Shown: positions 35,043-45,694 of the stretch, piece by piece
Numbering within the stretch: the stretch's first letter is position 1
Layout: each line of letters opens with the position of its first letter
From: Sphingomonas_B tabacisoli
GTDB lineage: Bacteria > Pseudomonadota > Alphaproteobacteria > Sphingomonadales > Sphingomonadaceae
Direction: 5' to 3'
Assembly: GCF_042678385.1 (NCBI RefSeq)
Contig: NZ_JBHUDY010000003.1
Location: 62,001 to 126,000 of the forward strand
Length of the DNA: 64,000 bases
Position numbers and translations under genes: made by a program
Notes under the pieces: generated by a model
Told to the model about the DNA's origin: nothing
The model's input: only the letters and a program-made list of their open reading frames with translations
Database searches by the model: none

Positions 35043-36076
35043 GTGAAGCCGATGTCCGCGAGGCGTTTCGCAATCAGGCGATCTATTGCGAGCGGTCGGG
35101 GACGCCGGTCACGGCGGCGGTGATCCGGGGGATCGAGGCGGCGCTGGATCGCTCGACCGAGACGGGCCGGCGAGCGCTCGATTGGGCCGGCGACCCGCGC
35201 GGGAGCGGTGATTCGGTGCCGTTGCGGCTGGCCGGGGGCTTCCATGCGCTGGCACGCGCGGATGTCGATGAGCGGCTGACTGCGCTGTATGCCGGGCAGC
35301 TCGACGATGCCGATGCAGTGGTGCGCGATGTGCTGCAGCGGTTCGACGCGCAGCTTTCTCCGTGGCTCGGTTCGCCGCCGCAGACAAATGAGACAGGGCG
35401 CGCCGGGCCGATCATGGCGGGCGTGCTCGTGCTTGCCGCGGATTATGGCCTGCCGTTCGAGCTGATCGAGCTTGGGGCAAGCGCCGGGCTCAACCAGAAT
35501 CTCGATCGGTTCGGCTATCGGCTGGGTGAGACGACAGCCGGCGATCCGGCCTCGCCGCTGCAGATCGCGCCGGCCTGGGACGGAGTGTCGCCGCCTGCTG
35601 CCGAGGTCCGGATCGTGGCGCGACGCGCGGCCGACCAGGCTCCGGTGCCGGTCTCCGATCCCGCCCAGCGCGAGCGGCTGGTCGCCTATTGCTGGGCCGA
35701 TCAGGCGGAGCGGATGCAGCGGCTGGAGGCGGCGCTCGCGATTGCCGCCGAGCATCTGCCGCAGATCGAGAAGGCCGACGCCGCGGATTTCGTCGATCGC
35801 GTGCTCACTGAGCCGCAGGCGGAAGGCGCCTGCCGCGTCGTCTTCCACACAATCTTCTGGACCTATCTGGCGCCGGACAAGCAGGCCCGCATTCGCGACG
35901 CGCTTGTGCGGGCTGGCGAACGGGCGACGCGGGAGCGCCCGCTCGCCTGGTTGCGCTACGAGCTGAACGGGCAGGGCGGCGTCGCCGAGCTGCGGCTGCA
36001 GCAATGGCCGGGCGGCAGCGAGCGCCATCTCGCGACGGGCCATCCGCACGGCAGCAAGGTCGTCTGGCACGGTTAA
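35039..36076 (+). CDS. DUF2332 family protein
   Basis: A 345-residue protein beginning at GTG 35039 (SEADVREAFRNQAIYCERSG). Typical DUF2332 stretches are VREAFRNQAIYCE, FELIELGASAGLNQNLDRFG, RLVAYCWADQAERMQRLEAAL and VVFHTIFWTYLAPDKQARI. The E-L-G-A-S-A-G-L-N segment has the look of a nucleotide- or SAM-binding glycine loop, but the biochemical role of the family is unknown. It is cytoplasmic by composition and is translationally coupled to the ABC exporter. Confidence 0.85.
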   Translation: MSEADVREAFRNQAIYCERSGTPVTAAVIRGIEAALDRSTETGRRALDWAGDPRGSGDSVPLRLAGGFHALARADVDERLTALYAGQLDDADAVVRDVLQRFDAQLSPWLGSPPQTNETGRAGPIMAGVLVLAADYGLPFELIELGASAGLNQNLDRFGYRLGETTAGDPASPLQIAPAWDGVSPPAAEVRIVARRAADQAPVPVSDPAQRERLVAYCWADQAERMQRLEAALAIAAEHLPQIEKADAADFVDRVLTEPQAEGACRVVFHTIFWTYLAPDKQARIRDALVRAGERATRERPLAWLRYELNGQGGVAELRLQQWPGGSERHLATGHPHGSKVVWHG

Positions 36077-36131
36077 AAACTTCTCAACCATCTTTCGCCA
36101 ACAAGGGCGCCCGAACTTTCGAAGGGTGCTC

Positions 36132-38486
36132 ATGAAAATCCAGCTTCGCTCGCATGAACTGACCGGCCTGCTCGATCAGGCGCCGGACAGCGTCCGCTGG
36201 CTTTCGCTCGACTGTTTCGACACGCTCGTGTGGCGCGACACCGCGACGCCGTCGGACGTGTTTGCGGACCTGGGCTTCACCGGCGGCGCGATCGAGCCGC
36301 GGCGGCGGGCGGAAGGCGCGGCGCGCCATGCGGCCAAACTGTTCCGCGACAGTTTCGAAGTGGGCATCGAGGAAATCCATGACCGGCTCCGCCCCGGCGG
36401 CGACGTTGCCGCGTCGGTCGCGGAGGAGCTGGCCGCCGAAGCGCGCCATTGCTACGGGTTCGCGCCCGTTCAGGACCTGATCCGCGCCGCCAAGGCCAAG
36501 GGCCTCGGCGTCATCATCGTGTCCGACACCTATCTGAGCGAAACCCAGCTCCGCGCGCTGATCGCGAGCGCGGCGGGCGAGGACATCGCGTCGCTGATCG
36601 GCCGCATTTTCCCGTCGAGCGCCTATGGCATGAACAAGGCCGACGGCCTGTTCGGGCCCGTCCTCGAAGCGCTCGGCTGCAAGCCCGACGCCATCCTCCA
36701 CCTGGGCGACAACCGCATTGCCGACCAGGTCGCGCCGGCCGAACTCGGCATCAATACCTGCCATCTCGTCCAGTTCGACGAGCAGGCCAAGGCGCGGCTG
36801 CGGCTCGAGGCAGCGGCGAGCGCGCTGGTGCATCCGGATGTGCGCGTCACACGCCCGGCCTTCCAGCCGCACCGCCCGCTCGTGTCGCTGCGCGCTGACG
36901 AAGAGCCGGCCTATGCGCTGGGCCATGACGTGCTGGGGCCGCTACTCCGTTCCTACGCCGAATGGCTGCGCGCCGAGCAGGTCGCGATCGCCGAGAGGAC
37001 CGGCCGCAAGACGCATTTGCTGTTCCTGCTCCGCGACGGCTTCCTGCCGGCGGAAGTGTTCGAGGCGGTGTTCCCCGGCGAAACCAAGCAGCGGGTCGAG
37101 ATCAGCCGTCAGACCGCGGCGCGATCGGGCCTGATCGATGAGGCCGCCGTCCGCGCCCGCCTGCTCCAGGAAGGCAAGCGCAGCACGGTCGAAGTGCTTG
37201 CGCGGCAATTCCTGTTCAAGCAGGGCGAGCTTTCCAAGTTGAAGCTCGATGCGCGGGCCGACGATGCCGATTTCGTCGAGACGGTGCTCGACGCGAAAAC
37301 GATCGGGCAGATCGTCTATCGCTCGGGCCAGTTCGCCGACCGGCTGATCGCGCATCTGAAGCGCGCCGGCGTCAATCCGGGCGACGCGGTGATCCTTGCC
37401 GATCTCGGCTATCACGGATCGGTGCAGGACAAGGTCGCGCCGATGCTGGAGGCGCGGATGGGGCTGCACGTCGCCGGCCGCTATCTGCTGCTGCGTGAAG
37501 AGCAGCCGACCGGCCTCGACAAGCAGGGCCTGATCGACGCCCGCAGCTATGATTTCCGCACCATCGACATGCTGTGCGACCCGATCGCGGTCGTCGAGCA
37601 GCTCTGCACGATCGCGCAAGGGTCGGTGATCGATTACAAATGGGACGGCTCGCCGGTCCGCAAGGCCGCCGGCATCAAGTCACAGCAGAGCGCGACGCGC
37701 GACCGCGCCCAGGCTGGTGCCATCGCCTTCGCGGCCGAGAGCGCCCGTTTTGCGCTCCCCGGTGACGCCGATGCCTGGCGGCAGGCGGCGACGGCGGCGC
37801 TCGCGCGGCTGCTGTTCATGCCGATGCCCGAGGAGCTGGAAGTGCTCCGCTGCTTCGACCACGACGTGAATCTGGGCACCGAGGACGTGGTGCCGCTGCT
37901 CGATGCTGAGGCGGCGCTGGCTGGCCTCAAGTCGCGCGGCCTGCCCTATCTGATGCACGCCAACCGCCTCTATATCCCCGGCGAAATCCGCGAGCAGGGG
38001 CTGGCGCTCAACCTGTCGATGCTGGCCTGGCGCCGTTTCGGCCTGGAAGTCACCACCGGCGACATGACCGGCACGCCGCTGCAGGTGCCGGTGGTCCTGG
38101 TCGATGCCGAAGGGCAGACGGTCGTCGACATCGACGCGCACCCGACGCACGACGGCTTCTACGCAGTGGCGGTGCCGATCGGCGCCGGGCGCTTCACTGC
38201 CGGCGTGCAATGGGGCGCGGCGTTCGAATGCGTGCAGATCGAATCCGCGCGCTTCTTCGTCGCCGAGAGCTTCGGCATGGTGAACGACGCACAGTCGGTC
38301 GCGGCGCCGGTGATCCATGACGGCATGGAGACGATCGCCGACGGCCTGTTCCGCTGCACCGGTCCCGCCGCGCTGACGATGGCGCCGGCCCCGCAGCTCC
38401 AGCGCGAGGCCGACATCCTGCTGCACATCGTCTTCCGCCCGGTCGTGCGCCGCGCGGTTGCTAACGAGGTGAAAGCCGCGGCTTGA
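36132..38486 (+). CDS. Large HAD-domain protein (COG5610-like), possible role in surface glycan or flagellin modification
   Basis: A 784-residue protein from ATG 36132, with GAAGGG upstream. The N-terminal third (about 20-230) is a HAD phosphatase-like domain: motif I SLDCFDTLVWRD (two Asp), VIIVSDTYLSE (motif II Ser/Thr region) and LHLGDNRIADQ (motif IV acid). A second region (about 285-480) with LLFLLRDGFLPAEVFEAVFP and VILADLGYHGSVQDKVAP also looks HAD-derived. The C-terminal 300 residues lack recognised motifs and end in an all-beta part. Such proteins occur in glycan clusters; its neighbours are OmpA-family protein and flagellin. Role inferred only. Confidence 0.65.
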   Translation: MKIQLRSHELTGLLDQAPDSVRWLSLDCFDTLVWRDTATPSDVFADLGFTGGAIEPRRRAEGAARHAAKLFRDSFEVGIEEIHDRLRPGGDVAASVAEELAAEARHCYGFAPVQDLIRAAKAKGLGVIIVSDTYLSETQLRALIASAAGEDIASLIGRIFPSSAYGMNKADGLFGPVLEALGCKPDAILHLGDNRIADQVAPAELGINTCHLVQFDEQAKARLRLEAAASALVHPDVRVTRPAFQPHRPLVSLRADEEPAYALGHDVLGPLLRSYAEWLRAEQVAIAERTGRKTHLLFLLRDGFLPAEVFEAVFPGETKQRVEISRQTAARSGLIDEAAVRARLLQEGKRSTVEVLARQFLFKQGELSKLKLDARADDADFVETVLDAKTIGQIVYRSGQFADRLIAHLKRAGVNPGDAVILADLGYHGSVQDKVAPMLEARMGLHVAGRYLLLREEQPTGLDKQGLIDARSYDFRTIDMLCDPIAVVEQLCTIAQGSVIDYKWDGSPVRKAAGIKSQQSATRDRAQAGAIAFAAESARFALPGDADAWRQAATAALARLLFMPMPEELEVLRCFDHDVNLGTEDVVPLLDAEAALAGLKSRGLPYLMHANRLYIPGEIREQGLALNLSMLAWRRFGLEVTTGDMTGTPLQVPVVLVDAEGQTVVDIDAHPTHDGFYAVAVPIGAGRFTAGVQWGAAFECVQIESARFFVAESFGMVNDAQSVAAPVIHDGMETIADGLFRCTGPAALTMAPAPQLQREADILLHIVFRPVVRRAVANEVKAAA

Positions 38487-38494
38487 GGGGTTCC

Positions 38495-38517
38495 CGGGGC
38501 GTCCAAAAGACGCCCCG
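38495..38517. terminator. Bidirectional hairpin between convergent genes
   Basis: A perfect 9-bp stem CGGGGCGTC/GACGCCCCG with a five-base A-rich loop, 9 bases past the HAD gene stop and 7 bases before the end of the OmpA-family gene. No T run on either side. Confidence 0.5.
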
Positions 38518-38523
38518 AGGGAC

Positions 38524-39405
38524 TCACATGCCGTCGACGGCCTTGCTGACCAGCACGTTCACGGCGACGCGGCGGTTCTGCGCCTTGCCTTCTTCGGTGT
38601 CGTTGGGCGCAGCGGGATCGGCCTTGGCCATGCCGGTGGGCGTCAGCATGCGATAGGGCTTCCAGCCGCAAACCTGCTGAAGGTAATTGATGACGCGATT
38701 GGCGCGCTTTTCGCTGAGCGTCTGGTTGAAATCGTCGCTTCCGACCGAATCGGTATAGCCGACGACCAGCAGCAGCGCGTTGTCCGTCGCCTGGGCCGTC
38801 GTGGCCGTCGAACACAAGGCAGCCTTGTCTTGCTCCGACAACTCGGTCCGGCCCGTATCGAAGTGCACGTTCGTCGTGGCCTTCACATTATACTTGTCGA
38901 TGTCGCCCATACGGCCGCGCAGCGCCTCGGTGGCCGCCGTCTGCTCCTCGAAGCGCTGCGACGTTCCGTTGCGGATCATCGTCGCGGTCTTGAGGTCGGT
39001 GTTCCGGAAAGCGATCTGGCTGGCGACCAGTTCGCCGCCGCCTTGCAGCGTCTTCACGGTCACCGGCAGCCCGTTGAGCAGCGACTCCGCGCCAAGCTTG
39101 CCACGGTTGCCGCCGAACAGGCCGCTTGCCGCCTTGATCCGCGTCGCATCGTTGATGGCGACAACGGTGCTCGTTCCGTCGGCAGCCGTGACTTTCATCT
39201 TGTCGCCGCTGCGCGCGGTGATCACGCCCTTGATCTCCGGCCCCGCCGTCATCGCAGCCGCCGCGGGCGCGGCGGGCACCACGCCATTCACGACGATATT
39301 GGGATCGGGAGCATTCTGCTGCTGAGCAGCGAAGCTGGCCGAAGCAGGCAGGGCCAGCATGGCGAGCAGGAAATGAGCTTCTGACCTTTTGAAAATGACG
39401 CGCAT
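38524..39405 (-). CDS. OmpA-family protein with N-terminal DUF5666-like domain
   Basis: A 293-residue exported protein. A signal peptide (HFLLAMLALPASASFAAQ) is followed by a Pro/Ala linker, then two small beta repeats of DUF5666 type (IKGVITARSGDKMKVTAADG and ALLNGLPVTVKTLQGGGELV-like) and a C-terminal OmpA domain (about 170-285) with VHFDTGRTELSEQDKAAL, LLLVVGYTDSVGSDDFNQTL, LSEKRANRVINYL and the peptidoglycan-binding Asp/Arg in EGKAQNRRVAVNVL. It should bind peptidoglycan in the periplasm. It lies between the HAD gene and flagellin but has a separate terminator. Any link to motility is inference. Confidence 0.85.
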   Translation of the reverse strand: MRVIFKRSEAHFLLAMLALPASASFAAQQQNAPDPNIVVNGVVPAAPAAAAMTAGPEIKGVITARSGDKMKVTAADGTSTVVAINDATRIKAASGLFGGNRGKLGAESLLNGLPVTVKTLQGGGELVASQIAFRNTDLKTATMIRNGTSQRFEEQTAATEALRGRMGDIDKYNVKATTNVHFDTGRTELSEQDKAALCSTATTAQATDNALLLVVGYTDSVGSDDFNQTLSEKRANRVINYLQQVCGWKPYRMLTPTGMAKADPAAPNDTEEGKAQNRRVAVNVLVSKAVDGM

Positions 39406-39554
39406 GGAGCGACTCCTCTGAATCTGGTCCCCCTTTCCCGGGGCGTGTTCAGATCAACCTGTCCGCCAGATGAACGTGCTCGGCGAGAGCCTCAGGAGAG
39501 CGGGCAATCCGAGCGGGCGGTGCGACGAACGGATTCGGCGGCGTCCACCAAGCA

Positions 39555-39586
39555 AACAAAAACCCCCGGCGGTTTCCCGCCGGGGG
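39555..39586 (-). terminator. Flagellin terminator
   Basis: Minus-strand perfect 10-bp stem CCCCCGGCGG/CCGCCGGGGG with a four-base loop followed by TTTTTG, 37 bases past the flagellin stop. Confidence 0.88.
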
Positions 39587-39622
39587 TGAGGAAGCTTACG
39601 CTACTGTTACGCGTCTGGTTTC

Positions 39623-40456
39623 TTAGCGCAGCAGGCTCAGCACGTTCTGCTGGCTCTGGTTCGCCTGGGCGAGCATCGCGGTCGCGGCCTGCGACAGGAT
39701 CTGAGCCTTGGCGAGGTTGGTCGTTTCCGCCGAGAAGTCCGCGTCCTCGATGCGGCTGCGCGCATCCGACAGGTTGGCGACGTTCTGGGTCAGGTTGTTG
39801 ACCACCGACTGCAGACGGCTCTGGCCGGCGCCGAGCGACGCGCGGGTCGTGTTCACGGCCTTCAGGGTCGTGTCGACATTGTCCAGCGCCGTGTTGGCGT
39901 TGGTCGCGGTGTCCACCGCCGTGCCCGACGCCAGGTCCGACAGCGAGGTGAAGGTCAGGCTGATCGAGTCGCCGTTGTTGGCGCCGATCTGGACCGAGAC
40001 CGAGCCCGCCTGGGCGGTGTAGGTCGTGCCGGTCGAGCCCGAGTTGAAGATGCGCGTGCCGTTGAACTCGGTCGTCGCGAGGATCGAGGTGATCTGCGAC
40101 TTGAGCTGCGTGACTTCGGTGTTCAGGTTCGTGCGGTCGGTATCCGAATAGGTGCCCGACGCCGACTGGACCGCCAGTTCGCGGATACGCTGCAGCATGT
40201 TCGACACTTCGCCGAGCGCGCCTTCAGCGGTCTGCGCGAACGAAATGCCGTCGTTCGCATTGCGGATCGCCTGGCCCATGCCGCGGATCGTGGCCGTCAT
40301 GGTCGACGCGATGGCGAGGCCGGCGGCGTCGTCCTTCGCGCTGTTGATGCGCTTGCCGGTCGACAGACGCTCCATCGCGGTCTGCAGATCAGCCTGAGCC
40401 ATGCGCGAACCATTCTGAGCACGCAGGGCGGCGGAGTTGGTGGAAATAACAGTCAT
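39623..40456 (-). CDS. Flagellin
   Basis: A 277-residue flagellin from ATG 40456 (MTVISTNSAALRAQNGSRMA), with CGGAG seven bases upstream. The N-terminal D0/D1 coiled coil has MERLSTGKRINSAKDDAAGL and NANDGISFAQTAEGAL; the C-terminal D0/D1 has DARSRIEDADFSAETTNLAK, AQILSQAATAML and the terminal QANQSQQNVLSLLR. The surface D2/D3 domains are very short, as in alphaproteobacteria. It is divergent from flbD. A sigma-54-like promoter lies upstream, and Ser/Thr-rich central parts could be glycosylated. Confidence 0.96.
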   Translation of the reverse strand: MTVISTNSAALRAQNGSRMAQADLQTAMERLSTGKRINSAKDDAAGLAIASTMTATIRGMGQAIRNANDGISFAQTAEGALGEVSNMLQRIRELAVQSASGTYSDTDRTNLNTEVTQLKSQITSILATTEFNGTRIFNSGSTGTTYTAQAGSVSVQIGANNGDSISLTFTSLSDLASGTAVDTATNANTALDNVDTTLKAVNTTRASLGAGQSRLQSVVNNLTQNVANLSDARSRIEDADFSAETTNLAKAQILSQAATAMLAQANQSQQNVLSLLR

Positions 40457-40502
40457 GTTCAGTCTCCGTTTCAGTCCGGCTGCCGCTCCTTTGCCCCCGG
40501 AA

Positions 40503-40519
40503 AAGCCGGATCGAAGCCA
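40503..40519 (-). promoter_or_regulatory. Possible sigma-54 promoter of flagellin
   Basis: On the minus strand TGGCTTCGATCCGGCTT: it keeps the GG-N10-GC spacing and the TGGC of the sigma-54 consensus (TGGCACG-N4-TTGCA), with deviations at other places. It ends 46 bases before the flagellin start, and a sigma-54 activator (flbD) starts 185 bases away. Confidence 0.4.
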
Positions 40520-40703
40520 GAGCCGCCACTGCACAGAACGGCATCCGGTTGCGGGACTTTAGGGACGAAACGAATGATTTTTTGCCCCCCCCTCGCGCGT
40601 GCGTGCGGCAAAGGAAGCAGCGTTAACCAGCACTTTACCCTGTTCGCCGATATCTGCCGCCGAAGGCCGCTTGGCCGGAATGCTTCGGGGGACAGAACAG
40701 AAC

Positions 40704-41959
<1,256 letters not shown>

Positions 41960-41963
<4 letters not shown>

Positions 41964-42316
41964 GCATCAACAGCATTTCGGGGGCCGATCGTGTGATGGC
42001 GATCCGCGCCCAGATCCTCGAGCGCAACGCCGCGCTGCAGAAAGCGTCGCAGGTCGGCAATGCCGGCGCGACGCCCACACAGACGTCGGGCGCCGGGAAC
42101 AGCTTCGGCGCAACGATGGAAGCCGCGCTCAAGTCGGTCAACGACAGCCAGAACGCCGCAAACAAGGCCAGCGAGGCCTATGAGCGCGGCGAGACCGTCG
42201 ACGTCGCCCAGGTCATGCTTGCCCGCCAGAAGGCTTCGCTTGCCTTCGAAGCGACGCTGCAGGCCCGCAACAAACTCCTGTCCGCCTACAAGGACATCAT
42301 GAGCATGCCGGTGTAA
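41960..42316 (+). CDS. fliE: Flagellar hook-basal body complex protein FliE
   Basis: A 118-residue protein (MSINSISGADRVMAIRAQIL). The conserved C-terminal part is RGETVDVAQVMLARQKASLA followed by FEATLQARNKLLSAYKDIMS, which matches FliE, the junction between the MS ring and the proximal rod. A disordered Ala/Gly/Thr-rich segment precedes the central helix. The start overlaps the flbD stop, and fliF begins six bases after its stop, as in other fliEF operons. Confidence 0.93.
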
Positions 42317-42322
42317 TCGCAA

Positions 42323-43996
42323 ATGGCCAACGCTCTCACCCCCACCCAAGGCGAGGTTCTGCCCGCCGCTCCCGCCTCCGGCTCGCCGGCATCGCCCTTC
42401 GCCGATATCGGCCGCGATCCCAGGGGCGCGTTGACGCGTCTCTGGTCGCAGCCCGCGGTCAAGAAAAGCGCGCCGCTGATCGGGCTGATGGGCTTGCTCG
42501 GCGCGGCCGCGCTTGCCTGGACGATGGTCGCGACGCCGTCGCAGAAGATCCTGTTCTCGGCGATGTCCGATGCCGACAAGGCCGCTGCGACCGAAGCGCT
42601 CTCCCAGGCCAAGATCGACAGCCATATCGACAATGCGACCGGCACGCTGACCGTGGCCGAGGACGATTATTACAAGGCGCGCATGCTGCTCGCCGCGCAG
42701 AACCTGCCCAAGGCGACGCCGGGCGGCTATGCGATCCTCGACCAGCTTCCGATGGGCGTCAGCCGCGCCGTCGAGGGCGAGCGGCTCCGCCAGGCGCGCG
42801 AGACCGAGCTCGCCAAGTCGATCCAGGAAATCGAAGGCGTGATCGAAGCGCGCGTGCACCTCGCGATGCCCGAGAACACCGTGTTCGTGCGCGACAATGC
42901 CGCGCCGTCCGCGTCCGTGATCGTGCGGCTTGCCGCCAACCAGTCGCTTTCCGACGCGCAGGTGCGCTCGATCATCAATCTGGTCGCTTCGTCGGTGCCG
43001 GGAATGAAGCCCGACGCGGTGACGATCGTCGACGGCGCGGGATCGCTGCTCACCAAGCCGGGCGGCTCCGCCGGTGCGGCGGGCGCGGGCGACGAGCGCA
43101 TCGATTTCCAGCGCCGCGTCGAGGCCAAGTATCGCGAGCAGCTCACGCAGTTGCTGACGCCTTTGGTCGGCGCGGGGAATTTCAGCGCCGAGGTGCAGGC
43201 CGAGGTCAATCTCGACGAGACCCAGGCGACGCGCGAAGCCTATGGCAAGGAAGGCGCGCTCCGCGCCGAGCAGGGCAATTGGGTCGCCGACAAGAACGGC
43301 GATGCGCCCGCCGGCGGTATTCCGGGCACGCTCTCCAACACGCCGCCGCCCGCCGCGCAGGTGAAGGCGGGGACGGCTGCCGCCCCTGCTGGGCCGCCGA
43401 CGCCGGTGCCGGGCGGCAAGGCGGACCCGGCCAAGCAGTCCGACCAGTTCTCGCGCGCTTATGAGCTCGACAAGGAAGTCTCCGTCACCCGTGCGGTGCC
43501 GGGCAGCCTCAAGCGGCTGTCGGTCGCGGTGGTGCTGCGTGAGCCCGAAGGCGGCAAGCCGCGCAATCCGCAGGAAATCGCGCAGCTCAACGATCTGGTC
43601 CGCGCCGCGGTCGGCTATGACGCGTCGCGCAACGATCAGGTGACGGTGATCTCGCGCAAGTTCGCCGGCGCCTCGGCCGACGAGGCCAAGTCGCCCTGGT
43701 ACGATGCCGGCTGGTTCCCGGTGCTCGCCCGCAATCTGACCGCGCTGGTGATCGCGCTGCTGGTGATCTTCGTCGGGCTGAAGCCGGTGCTGAAGATGCT
43801 CGGCAAAAGGCGCGAGGCGAGCGCGGAGGGCGAGCAGGTGATCGCCCGCCCGCCGGTCAGCGTCGAGGCGCTCGAAAACGCGCAAGGCTATGAGGACAAG
43901 GTGAAACTGGTGCGTGATTTCACACGCGACAATCCCGCCCGCGCGGCACTCGCCGTCAAGGACATGATCCGTTCGGACGGGAAGGCCGCGGCATGA
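42323..43996 (+). CDS. fliF: Flagellar MS-ring protein FliF
   Basis: A 557-residue protein with two membrane helices (LIGLMGLLGAAALAWTMVAT near residue 50; NLTALVIALLVIFVGLKPVL near 475) and a periplasmic ring-building core. Signatures are YYKARMLLAAQNLPK, GYAILDQLPMGVSRAVEGER, SIQEIEGVIEARVHLAMPEN and PSASVIVRLAANQSLSDAQV. The C-terminal cytoplasmic tail (from about 505) binds FliG. A Pro/Ala-rich insert (about 325-375) is variable. It is the base on which the flagellar export gate and switch assemble. The stop overlaps the fliG start. Confidence 0.95.
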   Translation: MANALTPTQGEVLPAAPASGSPASPFADIGRDPRGALTRLWSQPAVKKSAPLIGLMGLLGAAALAWTMVATPSQKILFSAMSDADKAAATEALSQAKIDSHIDNATGTLTVAEDDYYKARMLLAAQNLPKATPGGYAILDQLPMGVSRAVEGERLRQARETELAKSIQEIEGVIEARVHLAMPENTVFVRDNAAPSASVIVRLAANQSLSDAQVRSIINLVASSVPGMKPDAVTIVDGAGSLLTKPGGSAGAAGAGDERIDFQRRVEAKYREQLTQLLTPLVGAGNFSAEVQAEVNLDETQATREAYGKEGALRAEQGNWVADKNGDAPAGGIPGTLSNTPPPAAQVKAGTAAAPAGPPTPVPGGKADPAKQSDQFSRAYELDKEVSVTRAVPGSLKRLSVAVVLREPEGGKPRNPQEIAQLNDLVRAAVGYDASRNDQVTVISRKFAGASADEAKSPWYDAGWFPVLARNLTALVIALLVIFVGLKPVLKMLGKRREASAEGEQVIARPPVSVEALENAQGYEDKVKLVRDFTRDNPARAALAVKDMIRSDGKAAA

Positions 43997-45003
43997 TGCA
44001 GGAACCCGCCCGGGCGTTCACCGGGGTCGAAAAGGCCGCCGTGCTGATGATGCTGGTCGGCGACGACGAAGCCGCCGCCATCCTCCAGAATCTCGATCCG
44101 GAAGAAGTGCGGATGCTGGGCAAGGCGATGTTCGCGGTTGCCGACGTCGCCGAGCCGCAGGTCGCCGAAGCACTGGACGAGTTCGTCGCCAAGGCGCGCG
44201 ACAAGAACACGATCGGCTTCGATCGCCGCCCGCAGATCGAGACGATGATGACCAAGGCGCTGGGCGCGGACAAGGCGGAGAACGTGCTTGCCCGCATCCT
44301 GCCGCGCGAAGAGGCCTGCGCGATCCCGCTGCTCGACTGGCTCGACCCGAACGAGATCGCGGGACTGGTGAAGGACGAGCATCCGCAGATCATCGCGGTG
44401 CTGCTCGTGAACCTGGAACCCGCCGTCGCCGCGCAGGTGATCGAGCAGCTTCCGGACGCCGTTCAGCCCGACGTGCTGCACCGGATCGCGACGCTCGGCC
44501 CGATTCCGCCCGATGCGCTCGACATGCTGCGCGACGTGCTGTCGCGGCGCGCGACCACCTCGCAGGCTGCCGCGTCGGTGCCTCTGGGCGGCGCGAAGGA
44601 AGCGGCGGCGATCATGAACAACGCCCGCAAGGCCACCGAGCAGCGGGTGATGCCGAAGGTCGCCAAGATCAGCAAGGAAACCGCCAAGGCGATCGAGGAG
44701 GAGATGTTCGTCTTCGACCATCTGCTCGCGCTCGACGAAAAGAGCATGGGCACGCTGCTGCGCGGCGTCGAATCGGACGTGCTGGTGCTGGCGCTCAAGG
44801 GCGTCGACGAAGCGGCGCGGGGCAAGTTCCTGGGCTGCATGTCCAGCCGTGCGGCGGACGGCATCCGCGACGAGATGGAAGCGCGCGGCCCGGTCAAGCT
44901 GGCCGAAGTGCTGGAAGCGCAGAAGACGATCCTCGGCATCGCGCGCCAGATGGCGAAGGATGGCACGATCCGGCTTGCCGGCGGAGACGACGACTATGTC
45001 TGA
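43993..45003 (+). CDS. fliG: Flagellar motor switch protein FliG
   Basis: A 336-residue switch protein. The N-terminal domain binding FliF begins FTGVEKAAVLMMLVGDDEAA; the middle domain has the EHPQIIAVLLVNLEPAVAAQ motif (the EHPQ sequence is characteristic); the C-terminal torque domain ends with EEMFVFDHLLALDEKSMGTL, LALKGVDEAARGKFLGCMSS and RAADGIRDEMEARGPVKLAE. The charged residues that face the stator are in the last third (K, R, D, E positions in these motifs). The stop overlaps the fliH start by eight bases. Confidence 0.96.
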   Translation: MMQEPARAFTGVEKAAVLMMLVGDDEAAAILQNLDPEEVRMLGKAMFAVADVAEPQVAEALDEFVAKARDKNTIGFDRRPQIETMMTKALGADKAENVLARILPREEACAIPLLDWLDPNEIAGLVKDEHPQIIAVLLVNLEPAVAAQVIEQLPDAVQPDVLHRIATLGPIPPDALDMLRDVLSRRATTSQAAASVPLGGAKEAAAIMNNARKATEQRVMPKVAKISKETAKAIEEEMFVFDHLLALDEKSMGTLLRGVESDVLVLALKGVDEAARGKFLGCMSSRAADGIRDEMEARGPVKLAEVLEAQKTILGIARQMAKDGTIRLAGGDDDYV

Positions 45004-45694
45004 GCCGCGGACGATCGATTTCGGCGCGCTGGGCGCCGCGATGTCCGGCATGCGCGGCGGTTTCGCCGAGCGCGGGCCGGTCGGCTTCTCGCCGCAGCCG
45101 CAGCATTTCCGTCCGGCGACGCCAGGCGCCAACCCGACCGCCGGCTGGGACCCGTTCGACCCGATGGGCGACAAGGGCAAGGCCGGCGCCCAGCCCCAGG
45201 CGTCGCAAGATGCGGCGGAGGCTGCGCGTGCCGAAGGTTTTGCCGAAGGCATGGCCGCGGCCGAACGGATGGCGGCAGAGCGCGGCGAGGCCGATGCGCA
45301 GGCGTTGGCCCAATTGGCCGGGCTGCTCGAAATGATGAGCGCGTTCGATCGCGACGTGCTGGCGACGCGTCTAAGGCAGACGGTCTTGTTTCTCGTGACC
45401 CGCTTGGTCGGCGAGACCGGCGTATCGGCCGACCTGCTCAACCAGCGCATCGACGCCGCCGTGGCTCTGTTGGCGGATGTTTCGGAAGCTGCCCAGTTGC
45501 GCCTGAACCCGGCCGATCTTGCGCTCGTGGAAGGGCATGCGCCTGCGCATTTGTCGTTGGTCCCCGACGATACGATCGGCCGCGGCGGCTTCCGCATCGA
45601 GACGCGGACGACTGCGATCGAGGACGGCCCCGCCGCCTGGCTCGACCAGCTTGCCGCCGCGCTCGACCGCGCCGCTTTGCCGGACGCGCATTGA
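44996..45694 (+). CDS. fliH: Flagellar assembly protein FliH
   Basis: A 232-residue protein beginning MSEPRTIDFGALGAAMSGMR at ATG 44996. The first 65 residues are disordered and Pro/Gly-rich. Then comes EAARAEGFAEGMAAAERMAA, the Ala/Glu/Gly heptad that forms the FliH dimer stalk, and a C-terminal domain that binds the FliI ATPase (DVLATRLRQTVLFLVTRLVG to the end). FliH regulates FliI and links it to the export gate. Its stop overlaps the fliI start (TGATG). Confidence 0.88.
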   Translation: MSEPRTIDFGALGAAMSGMRGGFAERGPVGFSPQPQHFRPATPGANPTAGWDPFDPMGDKGKAGAQPQASQDAAEAARAEGFAEGMAAAERMAAERGEADAQALAQLAGLLEMMSAFDRDVLATRLRQTVLFLVTRLVGETGVSADLLNQRIDAAVALLADVSEAAQLRLNPADLALVEGHAPAHLSLVPDDTIGRGGFRIETRTTAIEDGPAAWLDQLAAALDRAALPDAH

